A DNA stretch of 64,000 nucleotides, taken from NCBI RefSeq assembly GCF_018070025.1, contig NZ_JAGPYQ010000002.1, forward strand, positions 1,922,001-1,986,000. The letters are read 5' to 3'. The notes below the pieces were generated by a model. It was not told the DNA's origin. It ran no database searches and saw nothing but the letters and a program-made list of their open reading frames with translations. The position numbers and the translations under genes were made by a program. Below are positions 45,789 through 54,887 of this stretch, piece after piece (position 1 is the stretch's first letter; each line of letters opens with the position of its first letter). Source of the stretch: Streptomyces liliiviolaceus. Lineage in GTDB: Bacteria > Actinomycetota > Actinomycetes > Streptomycetales > Streptomycetaceae.

Positions 45789-48700
45789 TCAGTCGCGGGT
45801 GAGGTCGACGGTGAGGTGGCGTCGGAAGCGCAGGGTCACCGGTCCGAGCAGGCCGGACGGCAGGGGCTTGTTGCGCTCGTTGGAGAGCGTGTTGGCGACG
45901 CGCACGGCGAGGGAGTTGCGGCCGGGCTTCACCAGCCGGGTGATGTCGACGGTCCACGGCGCCCACAGCAGCGGCGGGAGGGCGGTGCCGTTGAGGGTGA
46001 CGGCCGCCACGTCACGGACCTCGCCGAGGTCGAGCAGGACGCGGCGCCCGTCGAGGAGCGCGCGCTCGACGTCGAGGTCCTTGGTGTAGGTGCCGCTGCC
46101 GGAGAAGAGCCGGTCGTGCTCGACCCAGCTGCCCAGGGGCCCGGTGACCGGTGTGGAGCCTTCGCGTTCCAGGGTGAGGGTCCAGTCGCCGTCCACGGTG
46201 ACCGGGGTGAGGGGGTCGTCGGTGCGGGCCGTACCGCGGTAGGTGTGGGAGCCGTCGGTTCCGGTGAACCGGTGACTGCCGGGCGCCGAGGCCTCCACCG
46301 TCGCCCGCAGGCCCTTCCCGTGCCGCTCGACCGCGAGGACGGGCAGCGGTGCGGCCGTCAGGTGCGGCACCGCCCGTGCGTCGTGGCGTACGACGACGAT
46401 CCGGGTCTGGTACGGCTCCAGGGTCAGGGGCAGTTGGATGCCGTTCCTGCCGCTGCGGTGCACCGGCGCGGTGCCGGTGCCGCCCGTCGCGGGGTCCCAC
46501 AGCTCGGGGACGCCGGTGGCCGGCAGGGTCGCGGTCGTCTCGACGGGCTCGCCGCCCTCGTTGTTGACGATGAAGGCGGTGTCCTCGCCGCGGTGGACCC
46601 GTAGGACGCGGACCGCGTCCTGGGGTGTCTCCAATACGGCCGCGGCGACCCCTGCCTCGTGGGTCGCGGCGCGCAGACCCTCCACATCGGCGACCCGCAC
46701 GGCGTGCCCGCGGCCGACCGTCCGGCGGCCGGGAACCCGCTCGCCGAACAGGTCCGTCAGGGCGCGGGCCAGGGACCGGTCCTTGTGGGCCGCCTCCTCG
46801 GCGGCGAGGGCGCCGACGGCCACGACGGTGCCGCCGGCCCGCGCGAACTCCGCGAGGACGCGCACGGACGCCACGTCCAGGGTCGGGGTCACGGGCACCA
46901 CCACGAGGTCGTAGCGGGCCGCGCCCACGGTCAGCCGGCCGCTTCGTACGTCCGCGTGGCTCAGCAGGTCGGGGTCGCCGGTCAGGGCGCCCTCGTGGAC
47001 GAGGTCGAAGTCGACCTGGGCTCGCTCCAGCGCGTAGGCGGCGTCGGAGAGCGCGCCGTCGACCTCGCCCTGCCGGTCGGTGCCGGTCCACTGTTCGGCG
47101 GCGCGCTGCGGTTGCAGTAGGGCGGTGCGGGCCCCGGAGGTGCCGCGTCCGGCCTCCATGACGCGGCCGATCCACTCGGCGAGCGGCCGCATCGCCCACC
47201 ACCAGGGGGCGCGGGGTCCGAACGGCGGCGGGAAGTAGACGCGGACCTCGTCGGTCCACAGGGCGTGCAGGACCGTCAGGTTGACGCCCCGGGCGGCCTG
47301 CGCGCCGACCGTGGTGTGCACGAACCCGGGCGTCACCTGCCAGCCCATGTTGCCGAACATCTCCAACAGGGCGCGCTCCCGGCCCATTTGATGCGCGACG
47401 GAGACCGGATTGCGGGGAATCATCGTGGGCTCGCCGGCCACGTACTCGGCGGTGATGATGTCGCCGCCGGGCACATGGGCCCACTGGTTGACCTTGTGCA
47501 GATCCCCGGTGGAGGGGATGCGCTTGGCGGGGGACGTCTCGTCGTAGAGCGGGTTGGTGATCAGGGCGACGTCGCGCTGCTCGTACCAGCGGGCCTGCTT
47601 CCGGAAGGAGCGGGCGAAGCGGTTGGACACGGCCTGCCAGTAGCGGCCCCGGGCGATCCGGCCGTCGCGGCCCAGGTCGTCGAAGGCGCAGGCGTAGGCG
47701 ATGCCCGGCTCGACGTCCACCGCGCGCAGTGCCTTGTCGAGGGTGGGCGACCAGGGCAGGCGCTTGAAGTGCGCCTCGGCCGAGGCGAAGAACGGCTCGT
47801 CGTCCCAGAAGCCGGGGATGACCGTACCGAAGTAGCGGCGGAAGCGGCGGTGGTACTCGCCCGGGACGATGTCGAGGAACAGGTCCACGGGCTCGTCGTC
47901 GAGCAGGTCGACGTAACTGCGGCTGTAGCCCTGGCTGTCGTCGACGAGCGGGGAGCCGCCGAACAGGTCGAGCTGCCAGCGGCCCGCCGGGACCTGCCAG
48001 GTGTGCGCGCCGCCCAACCGGGCGGTCAGGTCGACGACTTCGGTGGCCTCGGTCGTGCCCACCGGGCGGGCCGCGGCGGCGACGGCCGTGGCGTCGGCGG
48101 CGAGCCGGGTCCGGTCGGGGAAGTCCCCCGCGTCGGCCGGGTCGTCGAAGGCCGTGGTGTGGAGGGAGGTGCCGTCGGCGCCCGTGACCGTGAAGGTGTC
48201 CCACAGGGAGCGCTGGTCGGCGACGGCCCGTACGCCCGCCCCGCCGGTCGCGTACCGGTCGTCGGTGACCGTGCCCTTGTCCTTGCCGTCGAGGGTGACG
48301 GACAGGGTGTCCGCGCGGACGGTGACGGCCACCGTGTGGAACTTGGTCTTGTTGAAGCCGTCGGTGCGGGTGCTGCGCAGCAGTTCGGCCGGGTCCGTGC
48401 CGCGCGCCAGACGCAGGACGGTGACGACGCCGGTCTGGTCGAAGGTGACGGCGTACCCGTCGAGTCCGTCGGCGGAGGCGCGGACGACGAGACCGGCCGC
48501 GGTGTGGTCGGCCTTGGCGCTGCCGGTGACGGTGTAGTCCGTCCAGCCGTCGCCGCCGCGCAGTACGGCGGCGCCGTCGAGCACGGCCGCGTCGGCGACC
48601 AGTTGTCCGGCCGCCACGCCCACCCCGCTGCTGCGGCGCAGGTCGACGGTGGCGGGTCCCTCGACGACGGTGGTCGAGCGCCAGAGCGCCTTCAGGCGCA

Positions 48701-49199
48701 GCTCGGGCCGCGGCTCGTACGTACGGGAGCCGACCGTGCCGCCCTTGACGATGTACTCCCCGGCGCGACCGCTGGGGAAGTGGTCGTCGTTGAACAGCCA
48801 CACGCGCATGCCGGTGCGTTCCGCGGTGCGCAGTACGTGCCCGACGATGTCGAACCATTCCTCGGTGAAGAACACCGGCTGCATCTCGGCGTTGTCGAAC
48901 GGGAAGAGCACCACCTCGTACATGCCCTTGTCCCGCAGGTCGGCCAGCTGCCGGTCCACGAGTTCGGGGGTGACGGGCCCGTTCCAGTACCAGTAGACGG
49001 TCGGCCTGCTGTCCCGCCGGGGATCGGCGAAGTGCCGTGCCGAGAAGGAGCGTTCGGGGCTCGGGGCCGCAGCGCCGGTGGCGCCTTCTCCCGCGGCGTG
49101 GGCGGCATCGGGCAAGCCGACCGCGAGAACGGTGCCCGCGGCACCGGCCGCGGCCACGAAGCGGCGTCTGGACAGGTCGTCGTGAGACATGTGGGACAT
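45789..49199 (-). CDS. Secreted GH106-like alpha-L-rhamnosidase
   Basis: This 1136-residue protein starts at ATG 49199, with AGGAG seven bases upstream. A twin-arginine signal is seen (DLSRRRFVAAAGAAGTVLAV), so it is exported folded. The catalytic TIM barrel opens RPTVYWYWNGPVTPELVDRQ with GMYEVVLFPFDN and continues after an inserted LamG-like domain (about 205-360, DGWTDYTVTGSAKADHTAAG). The later part has FWDDEPFF and GGDIITAEYV, carrying acidic residues suited to catalysis, then a class-I glutamine amidotransferase-like domain (YDLVVVPVTPTLD). A GH2-like galactose-binding domain ends the protein. GH106 enzymes remove alpha-L-rhamnose, for instance from rhamnogalacturonan II. Family assignment rests on architecture. 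Confidence 0.75.
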   Translation of the reverse strand: MSHMSHDDLSRRRFVAAAGAAGTVLAVGLPDAAHAAGEGATGAAAPSPERSFSARHFADPRRDSRPTVYWYWNGPVTPELVDRQLADLRDKGMYEVVLFPFDNAEMQPVFFTEEWFDIVGHVLRTAERTGMRVWLFNDDHFPSGRAGEYIVKGGTVGSRTYEPRPELRLKALWRSTTVVEGPATVDLRRSSGVGVAAGQLVADAAVLDGAAVLRGGDGWTDYTVTGSAKADHTAAGLVVRASADGLDGYAVTFDQTGVVTVLRLARGTDPAELLRSTRTDGFNKTKFHTVAVTVRADTLSVTLDGKDKGTVTDDRYATGGAGVRAVADQRSLWDTFTVTGADGTSLHTTAFDDPADAGDFPDRTRLAADATAVAAAARPVGTTEATEVVDLTARLGGAHTWQVPAGRWQLDLFGGSPLVDDSQGYSRSYVDLLDDEPVDLFLDIVPGEYHRRFRRYFGTVIPGFWDDEPFFASAEAHFKRLPWSPTLDKALRAVDVEPGIAYACAFDDLGRDGRIARGRYWQAVSNRFARSFRKQARWYEQRDVALITNPLYDETSPAKRIPSTGDLHKVNQWAHVPGGDIITAEYVAGEPTMIPRNPVSVAHQMGRERALLEMFGNMGWQVTPGFVHTTVGAQAARGVNLTVLHALWTDEVRVYFPPPFGPRAPWWWAMRPLAEWIGRVMEAGRGTSGARTALLQPQRAAEQWTGTDRQGEVDGALSDAAYALERAQVDFDLVHEGALTGDPDLLSHADVRSGRLTVGAARYDLVVVPVTPTLDVASVRVLAEFARAGGTVVAVGALAAEEAAHKDRSLARALTDLFGERVPGRRTVGRGHAVRVADVEGLRAATHEAGVAAAVLETPQDAVRVLRVHRGEDTAFIVNNEGGEPVETTATLPATGVPELWDPATGGTGTAPVHRSGRNGIQLPLTLEPYQTRIVVVRHDARAVPHLTAAPLPVLAVERHGKGLRATVEASAPGSHRFTGTDGSHTYRGTARTDDPLTPVTVDGDWTLTLEREGSTPVTGPLGSWVEHDRLFSGSGTYTKDLDVERALLDGRRVLLDLGEVRDVAAVTLNGTALPPLLWAPWTVDITRLVKPGRNSLAVRVANTLSNERNKPLPSGLLGPVTLRFRRHLTVDLTRD

Positions 49200-49331
49200 G
49201 GGTGAACTCCTGCGTGAACGGCGGGCACCGGGGCGTCCGCCGGACGGAACGGTGTGCTGGGGGTATCCGGGAGATCGGGGTGACGAGGGGGGCCGGTGCT
49301 CGGTGGAGCGCCGGAGACCGGAGACGGCGGA

Positions 49332-51884
49332 TCAGCCGGCCGCCAGGCGCGCCGCCTCGGACGCGCTCAGGGCCCGGTTGTGGAGGCGGAAGTCACGGAC
49401 AGCGCCGTGCAGATAGGGGTGGGTGCTGTTCTGGGAGCGGCCCAGGTGGTTGCGGGTGCTCGCGCCGAGCAGGAGCGGGCTCGCGACCATGGCGTCGTTG
49501 CGTCCCGCCTCGACACCGTCGAGGTAGAGGACACCCGTGCCGCCGCCGAGGGTGAGGGCCACGTGGACCCACTGGCCGACGGGGAGCGGACCACCCGCGT
49601 CGATGACGTCCTCCGACTCCATGCCGGCGATCTTCAGCGCGGCGCGGGCGCGCCGAGCTCCGGTGGTCGCCGCCAGGAACAGGTACGTGTCCTTGTGGTA
49701 GCCCAGGTCGAAGACGCGGGCGGAGGCGACGAAGGTGTCCACGCGGACCCGGACGCTCACGGTCAGTTCGTCAAGTCCGCCGGGCAGTCCGGCCGGGAGG
49801 ACGACATGCGCGCCCTTCCCGTCCAGGGACACGGACCGCACGCCGTCCGCCTCGGTCCAGGTGGCACCCGACGCGAGGGTCGCGTCGGCGAAGGTGCGGG
49901 TACGGTCGGCCGCCGAGGTGCCGGTCCCCTCGTCGAAGGGGTAGCGCGCGATGTCCCGTTCGCGCGCGGGCCGCGGCCGCACGGCCCAGTAGACGTTGTA
50001 GCGCTGGTGGTGCACCTCGTGGAACGGGCGCAGTGACACGTGCCGCCCGTCGGCGACAGCGGTGAACGCCGTGCGACTGCCGGACACCGGGCGCAGGGTC
50101 TGCGGCCGGATCGCCGGGAGGGTGGCGAGCGCGGTGTCGCCGTACTCCCCCGCGAGGACCAGGGGCCCGTACGAGACCGACTTCACCTGCGGGTTGTCGG
50201 GGGCGGCCCGCCAGACGGGCCGTCGGGGCAGGACGAGTTCCACGGTGTCCCCGGGACGCCAGTGCCGTTCCACGGCGGCGTACGTGCCCGGCTTCAGCCG
50301 GCCCGGGAAGGGGCGGCCGTTGACCTCAAGCCGGGGTTCCCGGCCACTGTCAGCAACCCAGGCGGGAACACGCAGCCTCAGCGTGAAGCGGGCGTCTCCC
50401 CCGGTGACGGTGAGGCGGGTGCGGTCGGTTGTGGGGTAGCCGGTTTCCTGACGCACCGTCACACCGACGTCTCGCCAACGCAGTTCGGAGGGAATGAACA
50501 GGTTGACGTACAGCGAGGGGCCGCGGGAGTCACGGTCCCGGAAGTAGATGCTGTCGGCGAACTTGGTGTGGGTCTCCAGACCCGAGCCGTGGTCGCAGGA
50601 GAAATTGTCGTAGTCGCCGCTGTAACTGCCGGGCGCCGAGCCGAGGCCGCCCTTGGGCTGCCGCTCCGAACCCGCCCACAGTCCGGTGTAGTAGGTGACG
50701 AACCCGTGCGCGGAGTCGGGATCCTGCTCCCCGAGCATCTGGTTGTAGAGCGTCCACTCGTAGTGGTCCATGTACGCCGCTCGGGAGGGGCGGTGCAGGA
50801 ACAGGTGCCGGCCGAGCTTGAGCATGTTGTAGCTGTTGCAGTTCTCGCAGGTCACCTCGGACAGGCGGCTCACGATCTCGCCGGGCGGCCCGAACAGCTC
50901 CTGGTTGGAGTTGCCGCCGATGGCGTACGAATGGTCCCGCACGACCGTCGTCCAGAAGTGGTCGGCGATGTCGAGGTAGCGCCTCTCGCCCGTGGCCTCG
51001 TAACTCGGGACCGCTCCCACGACCTTGGCGATCTCGGTGTTGGCGTGGCGGCCCGCGAGTTCGTCCCGGCCTGCGGCCAGCGGGGCGTACAGCTCCTCGT
51101 GGTCGAAGCGCCGGGCGGTCCGCAGCTGCGCCGGGTCGCCCGTCAGCAGGTGGAGGCGGGCGAGTACGTCGTTCATCCCGCCGAACTCGACCTTCAGCAG
51201 CGTCTGCATCCGCTCGGCGGAGAGCGGCGCGGTGCGGGCGTCCACCCAGGCCGCCATGTCCAGCAGCACGGCCAACGCCTGCTTGTCACCGCCCAGTTCG
51301 TACTGGTCGAGCAGCCCCGCCATGATCTTGTGGATGGTGTAGTACGGGGCCCAGGGCTTGCCGCCGGCCTCCAGCTGGTCGAAGACGGACTCGGGGAACG
51401 CGGACAGATATCCCGCGTGGTACCCGGCCGCCGGAGCCGCCCGCTGGCACTCGGCCAGGGCGGACACCAGGGAACGGGCCTTGGCCGCGTAGGCGTCGTC
51501 GCCGGTGTTGGCGTACGCCTGGGCCAGTGCGCTGAGCAGATGTCCGGTGGTGTGGCCGCGCAGCTGGATGCCCGGCGCCTCCCAGCCGCCGCAGGGTTCG
51601 GCGGTGGAGGGCAGCCCCACGTTCAGCCGGAAGGTGTGCAGCAGCCTGTCGGTGCCGACGAAGAGCAGATACGCGCAGGTGCGCCGCATGTTGGCGAGGA
51701 ACGGGCTCTCCAGCAGCCGGACGTCGGACAGCCGGAAGGCGGTGAGGACCGATCGCGGTCCGGTCGTCGCGGCAGCGGCTTCCCGCGGCGCGAACGAGGC
51801 GAGCGAGGTGGCCGCGGCCGCCGCGGACGCGGCGGCCAGGATCCGGCGGCGGGACGGGCGAGGCAGGTCGTGCGGTGCGGGCAA
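49332..51884 (-). CDS. Secreted GH127 beta-L-arabinofuranosidase with LamG domain
   Basis: This is an 850-residue exoenzyme. The TTG at 51884 is the best start, nine bases after AAGGAG, giving a twin-arginine-like signal (RPSRRRILAAASAAAAATSL). The GH127 (alpha/alpha)6 barrel is plain: LESPFLANMRRTCAYLLF, GGWEAPGIQLRGHTTGHLLS, VEFGGMNDVLARLH and the zinc/cysteine active-site area SEVTCENCNSYNMLKL, where one Cys is the nucleophile in the family. Beta-sandwich domains follow, and the C-terminal 190 residues are a concanavalin/LamG module (VSVRVRVDTFVASARVFDLG). It releases L-arabinofuranose from beta-linked chains. It is the promoter-proximal gene of the three-hydrolase unit. Confidence 0.87.
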   Translation of the reverse strand: MPAPHDLPRPSRRRILAAASAAAAATSLASFAPREAAAATTGPRSVLTAFRLSDVRLLESPFLANMRRTCAYLLFVGTDRLLHTFRLNVGLPSTAEPCGGWEAPGIQLRGHTTGHLLSALAQAYANTGDDAYAAKARSLVSALAECQRAAPAAGYHAGYLSAFPESVFDQLEAGGKPWAPYYTIHKIMAGLLDQYELGGDKQALAVLLDMAAWVDARTAPLSAERMQTLLKVEFGGMNDVLARLHLLTGDPAQLRTARRFDHEELYAPLAAGRDELAGRHANTEIAKVVGAVPSYEATGERRYLDIADHFWTTVVRDHSYAIGGNSNQELFGPPGEIVSRLSEVTCENCNSYNMLKLGRHLFLHRPSRAAYMDHYEWTLYNQMLGEQDPDSAHGFVTYYTGLWAGSERQPKGGLGSAPGSYSGDYDNFSCDHGSGLETHTKFADSIYFRDRDSRGPSLYVNLFIPSELRWRDVGVTVRQETGYPTTDRTRLTVTGGDARFTLRLRVPAWVADSGREPRLEVNGRPFPGRLKPGTYAAVERHWRPGDTVELVLPRRPVWRAAPDNPQVKSVSYGPLVLAGEYGDTALATLPAIRPQTLRPVSGSRTAFTAVADGRHVSLRPFHEVHHQRYNVYWAVRPRPARERDIARYPFDEGTGTSAADRTRTFADATLASGATWTEADGVRSVSLDGKGAHVVLPAGLPGGLDELTVSVRVRVDTFVASARVFDLGYHKDTYLFLAATTGARRARAALKIAGMESEDVIDAGGPLPVGQWVHVALTLGGGTGVLYLDGVEAGRNDAMVASPLLLGASTRNHLGRSQNSTHPYLHGAVRDFRLHNRALSASEAARLAAG

Positions 51885-51978
51885 GACGCCGTGCTCCTTC
51901 CGGGCAGGGGAAGTACCAGACGGAAAGCAGAGGGGGCGAACCGAAGAGACTTGAATCGTTTTACATCGTCCGCGGGAG

Positions 51979-52007
51979 ACGGTAAGTGTGCACACCACAA
52001 GCGTCAA
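51979..52007 (-). promoter_or_regulatory. Sigma-70-type promoter of the GH127 gene
   Basis: Reading leftward, TTGACG (52007-52002) and TACCGT (51984-51979) are separated by 17 bases, close to the Streptomyces HrdB consensus. Transcription would start near 51972, about 90 bases before the TTG start codon. Confidence 0.65.
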
Positions 52008-52050
52008 GGGTTCGCGCACGGAGGGATGTTGCCAGGTAGGCACCCTCTGA

Positions 52051-52065
52051 TTTGAAACGTTCAAA
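52051..52065. promoter_or_regulatory. LacI-type operator TTTGAAACGTTCAAA
   Basis: Arms TTTGAA and TTCAAA flank ACG. TTGAAACGTTnCAA-type sites are typical of LacI-family regulators of actinobacterial glycoside hydrolase genes. It lies 44 bases upstream of the -35 and 101 bases from a second TTGAAtCGTT near the predicted transcription start. Confidence 0.6.
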
Positions 52066-52223
52066 GTGATCAAGAAAGCTTTGTGGGCGGGCGTGCCGGA
52101 ATCCGGGGACGGCGTGATCACCAGGCGGCAGAATGGCGGGGACGACGGTTGGGTGCCGCCACGGCGGCCGCAGACGCCCAGGACACGCGCGGCGGGTCCG
52201 CGGGTGTCCGGGAGAGGAAAGAC

Positions 52224-53036
52224 ATGAGTGAGAACCAGGCCCCGTCCAGCGGTTCCGGGAGGCTCAACACCGGGGTGGCGCACAACGCCCGGGTCTGGAA
52301 CTACTGGATCGGCGGCAAGGACAACTACGAGGTCGACCAGGCCGTCGGCGACCAGGTCGCCGGGATGTTCCCGGTGATCCGCGACGTGGCCCGCGCCGAC
52401 CGGGAGTTCCTCGGGCGTGCGGTCCGGCACCTGGTCGAGGAGCACGGGGTCCGGCAGTTCCTGGACATCGGCACCGGTCTGCCGACGCTGGACAACACCC
52501 ACGAGATAGCTCAGCGCTCCGCGCCCGACGCGCGCATCGTGTACGTCGACAACGACCCGATCGTGCTCGCCCACGCCCGGACGCTGCTGACCAGCACGCG
52601 CGAGGGTGCCACCGACTACATCGACGCCGACGTCCACCACCCCGAGGGCATCATCGAGCGCGCCTCGGCGACCCTGGACCTCGACCGGCCCGTCGCGGTG
52701 ATGATGCTGGGCATCCTCAACTTCGTCCTCGACACCGAAAAGGCCCAGGACATCGTGCGCCAGGTCCTGGCGGCCGTCCCGTCCGGCAGCTATCTGGTGC
52801 TCACCCATCCCACCACCGACCCCGACCTCGGCGGCGAGGGCAACGTGGCGGCGATGGAGTTCTGGAACGAGAACGCCACCCCGCCGATCACCGCCCGCAC
52901 CCGCGCGGAGGTCACCGCCTTCTTCGACGGTCTGGAGTTCCTCGAACCGGGCCTGGTCTCCTGCACGCAGTGGCACCCCGGGACCGCCTCCCCCGTGACG
53001 GTCCCGCAGTTCGGCGCGGTGGCCGTGAAGCCCTGA
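52224..53036 (+). CDS. SAM-dependent methyltransferase, DUF574/Methyltransf_19 family
   Basis: This is a 270-residue cytoplasmic protein, start ATG 52224 with GAGAGGA upstream. The family opening HNARVWNYWIGGKDNYEVD (about 21-39) is diagnostic. The SAM-binding Rossmann features are QFLDIGTGLPTLDNTHEIA (about 84-102), ARIVYVDNDPIVLAHART and VAVMMLGILNFV. Streptomyces genomes carry many copies of this family; substrates are unknown. It is alone in its transcription unit. Confidence 0.88.
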   Translation: MSENQAPSSGSGRLNTGVAHNARVWNYWIGGKDNYEVDQAVGDQVAGMFPVIRDVARADREFLGRAVRHLVEEHGVRQFLDIGTGLPTLDNTHEIAQRSAPDARIVYVDNDPIVLAHARTLLTSTREGATDYIDADVHHPEGIIERASATLDLDRPVAVMMLGILNFVLDTEKAQDIVRQVLAAVPSGSYLVLTHPTTDPDLGGEGNVAAMEFWNENATPPITARTRAEVTAFFDGLEFLEPGLVSCTQWHPGTASPVTVPQFGAVAVKP

Positions 53037-53174
53037 CCTTCGGGGCCGGGCCCGCCCGGCGTGGCGGCGGCGCCGAGTGGCAGGGGCGCCGAGTGGCGAG
53101 GGCGAACGCGGGGCACGAGGATGCAGTCGCGGGAGATCCTCACCCTGCGGGCCCGCCCAGATGGAGGAGTGCAC

Positions 53175-53597
53175 ATGTCCAAGCCGCCGCTTCCGCCCGA
53201 GGCCGTCGAACTGCTGAGCCGTCCGAACGCGGCCGTCATCGCCACGGTGCGTTCGGACGGCGCGCCCGTGTCCACCCCCACCTGGTACCTGTGGGAGGAC
53301 GACCGCGCGCTGATCAGCATGGACCTGGGCCGGGTGCGCCTGAAACACCTGCGCCGCGACCCCCGCGTGACGCTCACCGTCCTCGACGGCGACGACTGGT
53401 ACACCCATGTCACCCTCTTGGGCCAGGTGACGGACATGAAGGACGACGAGGGCCTGGTCGACATCGACCGCATCTCCCGGCACTACACCGGTGAGGCCTA
53501 TCCCGACCGCGTCCGCGACCGGGTCAGCGCCTTCATCGAGGTCGACCGGTGGCACGGCTGGGGCGCGCTCAAGGACAACGACCAGGCCTCGACGTAA
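53175..53597 (+). CDS. PPOX-class F420-dependent oxidoreductase
   Basis: This 140-residue protein has GGAGGAG just before ATG 53175. It has the split-barrel flavin/F420-binding fold: NAAVIATVRSDGAPVSTPTW (about 17-36), LKHLRRDPRVTLTVLDGDDW (about 56-75) and VTLLGQVTDMKDDEG. Members reduce organic substrates such as biliverdin or nitro compounds with coenzyme F420 or FMN. The substrate is unknown. The codirectional methyltransferase gene ends 138 bases upstream. Confidence 0.82.
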   Translation: MSKPPLPPEAVELLSRPNAAVIATVRSDGAPVSTPTWYLWEDDRALISMDLGRVRLKHLRRDPRVTLTVLDGDDWYTHVTLLGQVTDMKDDEGLVDIDRISRHYTGEAYPDRVRDRVSAFIEVDRWHGWGALKDNDQAST

Positions 53598-53626
53598 CGG
53601 CCGTAGCGATCGGCGGAAGTGCGCGA

Positions 53627-54733
53627 TCAGTAGAAGCGGCGGACGAACACGTCCGACGTGCCGTTGGTGTCGCCGGGCACGAGGTCGTCGGCCGTGGAGT
53701 GGAAGACCACGTCACGCCCACCGGTGCTGACCGCGTCGGTCCCGGCCGAGGCGGGCTGCTCCGAGACGATCTCGTCGGTGCCCGTCACCAGGTCGCGCAG
53801 CACGAGCGACGGTCCGCTCGTGTCCCGCGGGGCGTACAGCAGATAGCGGCCGGTGGGGTCGATGGCCAGGCCCCGCGCGTCAGGCACCAGTTGCTCACTG
53901 CCCGAGCTCTCGTCCTGGACGTAGGTGTCGGAGCCCGAGAGGTACACGATCCTGCTGCCGTCCCTGCTGAGCTGGACGAGTGTCGCCGCCTCGGACGGGC
54001 CCTCGATCGGGCCGGCGGAGGTGTCGTCGGTCCGGTCCCACACGAAGACGTCCTGGGCCTGGCCGTCCTCGAAGGCGACGAACCGGCCGTCACCGCTGAT
54101 GGACGGCCGGGACGGGAGGATGTGGTCGAACTCGAAGACGGTCTGCGTGGTGTTGGCGTGCCAGTCCTGCACCTCGATGCGCTGCCGGACCGCCGGCCGC
54201 CCGGAGGTGCCGACCTGGGCGACGTAGCGGCCGTCCTCGCTCAGCGACGGCTGACTGCAGCTGAGGCCCGAGCAGTTGATGCCGATCGTGCCCTGCGACT
54301 CCAGCTGGGACAGGAACGACTTCGTGTCCCGCTGTATCAGCCCCCAGTGGGCGATGTACTCCCCGTCACCGCTGATCACCGGCCGTCGCTCGATCGGGGG
54401 CGCGCTGGTGCTCATCTGTAAGGTCTGGCTCGTCCGCCGGTCGCGGACGAACACCTTCTCGTAGGTCATCGGGAACCCCGTCGTGAGGTTCTGGGCCACC
54501 GACGAGAAGGCGATCCGCCGGCCGTCGGACGTGATCGTGCCGCCGACGGAGGCGCCGTCGCCCTGGGTGCCGTCGGACGCGACACTGACCCGCTCGACCC
54601 CGGCTCCGAGCGCGCCGCGCGCAGGCTCGGCCGAGGCGGCTCCCGGCAGCACCGCCGTGACCGCGCAGACCGCGGCCGACACGCTCACGGCGGCTCTCAC
54701 CCGTCTTGTGGTGCCCCAGCCCGTACGCATCAT
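53627..54733 (-). CDS. Secreted PD40/TolB-like beta-propeller protein
   Basis: This is a 368-residue exported protein. The ATG at 54733 has GGGGGGAA just upstream. The signal peptide is about 1-36 (VRAAVSVSAAVCAVTAVLPG). Repeats with the PD40 pattern follow every 45-55 residues: GTITSDGRRIAFSSVAQNLT, PVISGDGEYIAHWG, PSLSEDGRYVAQVG, PSISGDGRFVAFED, VQLSRDGSRIVYLSG and RGLAIDPTGRYLLYAP. Two cysteines (NCSGLSC) may form a disulfide. Propellers of this kind bind proteins or glycans; no catalytic site is seen. Confidence 0.8.
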   Translation of the reverse strand: MMRTGWGTTRRVRAAVSVSAAVCAVTAVLPGAASAEPARGALGAGVERVSVASDGTQGDGASVGGTITSDGRRIAFSSVAQNLTTGFPMTYEKVFVRDRRTSQTLQMSTSAPPIERRPVISGDGEYIAHWGLIQRDTKSFLSQLESQGTIGINCSGLSCSQPSLSEDGRYVAQVGTSGRPAVRQRIEVQDWHANTTQTVFEFDHILPSRPSISGDGRFVAFEDGQAQDVFVWDRTDDTSAGPIEGPSEAATLVQLSRDGSRIVYLSGSDTYVQDESSGSEQLVPDARGLAIDPTGRYLLYAPRDTSGPSLVLRDLVTGTDEIVSEQPASAGTDAVSTGGRDVVFHSTADDLVPGDTNGTSDVFVRRFY

Positions 54734-54792
54734 CGTTTCCCCCCACACTCGGCATGCCGTGTCCCCCGGCTCCCCGCCGGAGGTCCAGATGC

Positions 54793-54821
54793 ATGCAACC
54801 GTGATGGAGCATTGGGGTCAA
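54793..54821 (-). promoter_or_regulatory. Possible promoter of the propeller protein gene
   Basis: Reading leftward, TTGACC (54821-54816) and TTGCAT (54798-54793) have a 17-base spacer, about 60 bases before the start codon. Confidence 0.35.
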
Positions 54822-54887
54822 TGCGTCACATGACGTAGTGAGGGGCTCTTTTTCGGTCATGTGGGAGCGGTGCACGGTGGCGCGTTC

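Larger units (their letters stand above)
51885..52223. promoter_or_regulatory. Control region upstream of the three-hydrolase unit
   Basis: These 339 bases separate the GH127 gene (leftward) from a methyltransferase gene (rightward). They contain the promoter at 51979-52007, a TTGAATCGTT site at 51951-51960 and a palindrome at 52051-52065. No gene is seen. Confidence 0.6.

Noticed and set aside
51885..53555. Upstream extension of the GH127 frame to 53555
   Set aside because: It runs through the promoter, the operator and two rightward genes; the TTG at 51884 with AAGGAG and a signal peptide is the natural start.
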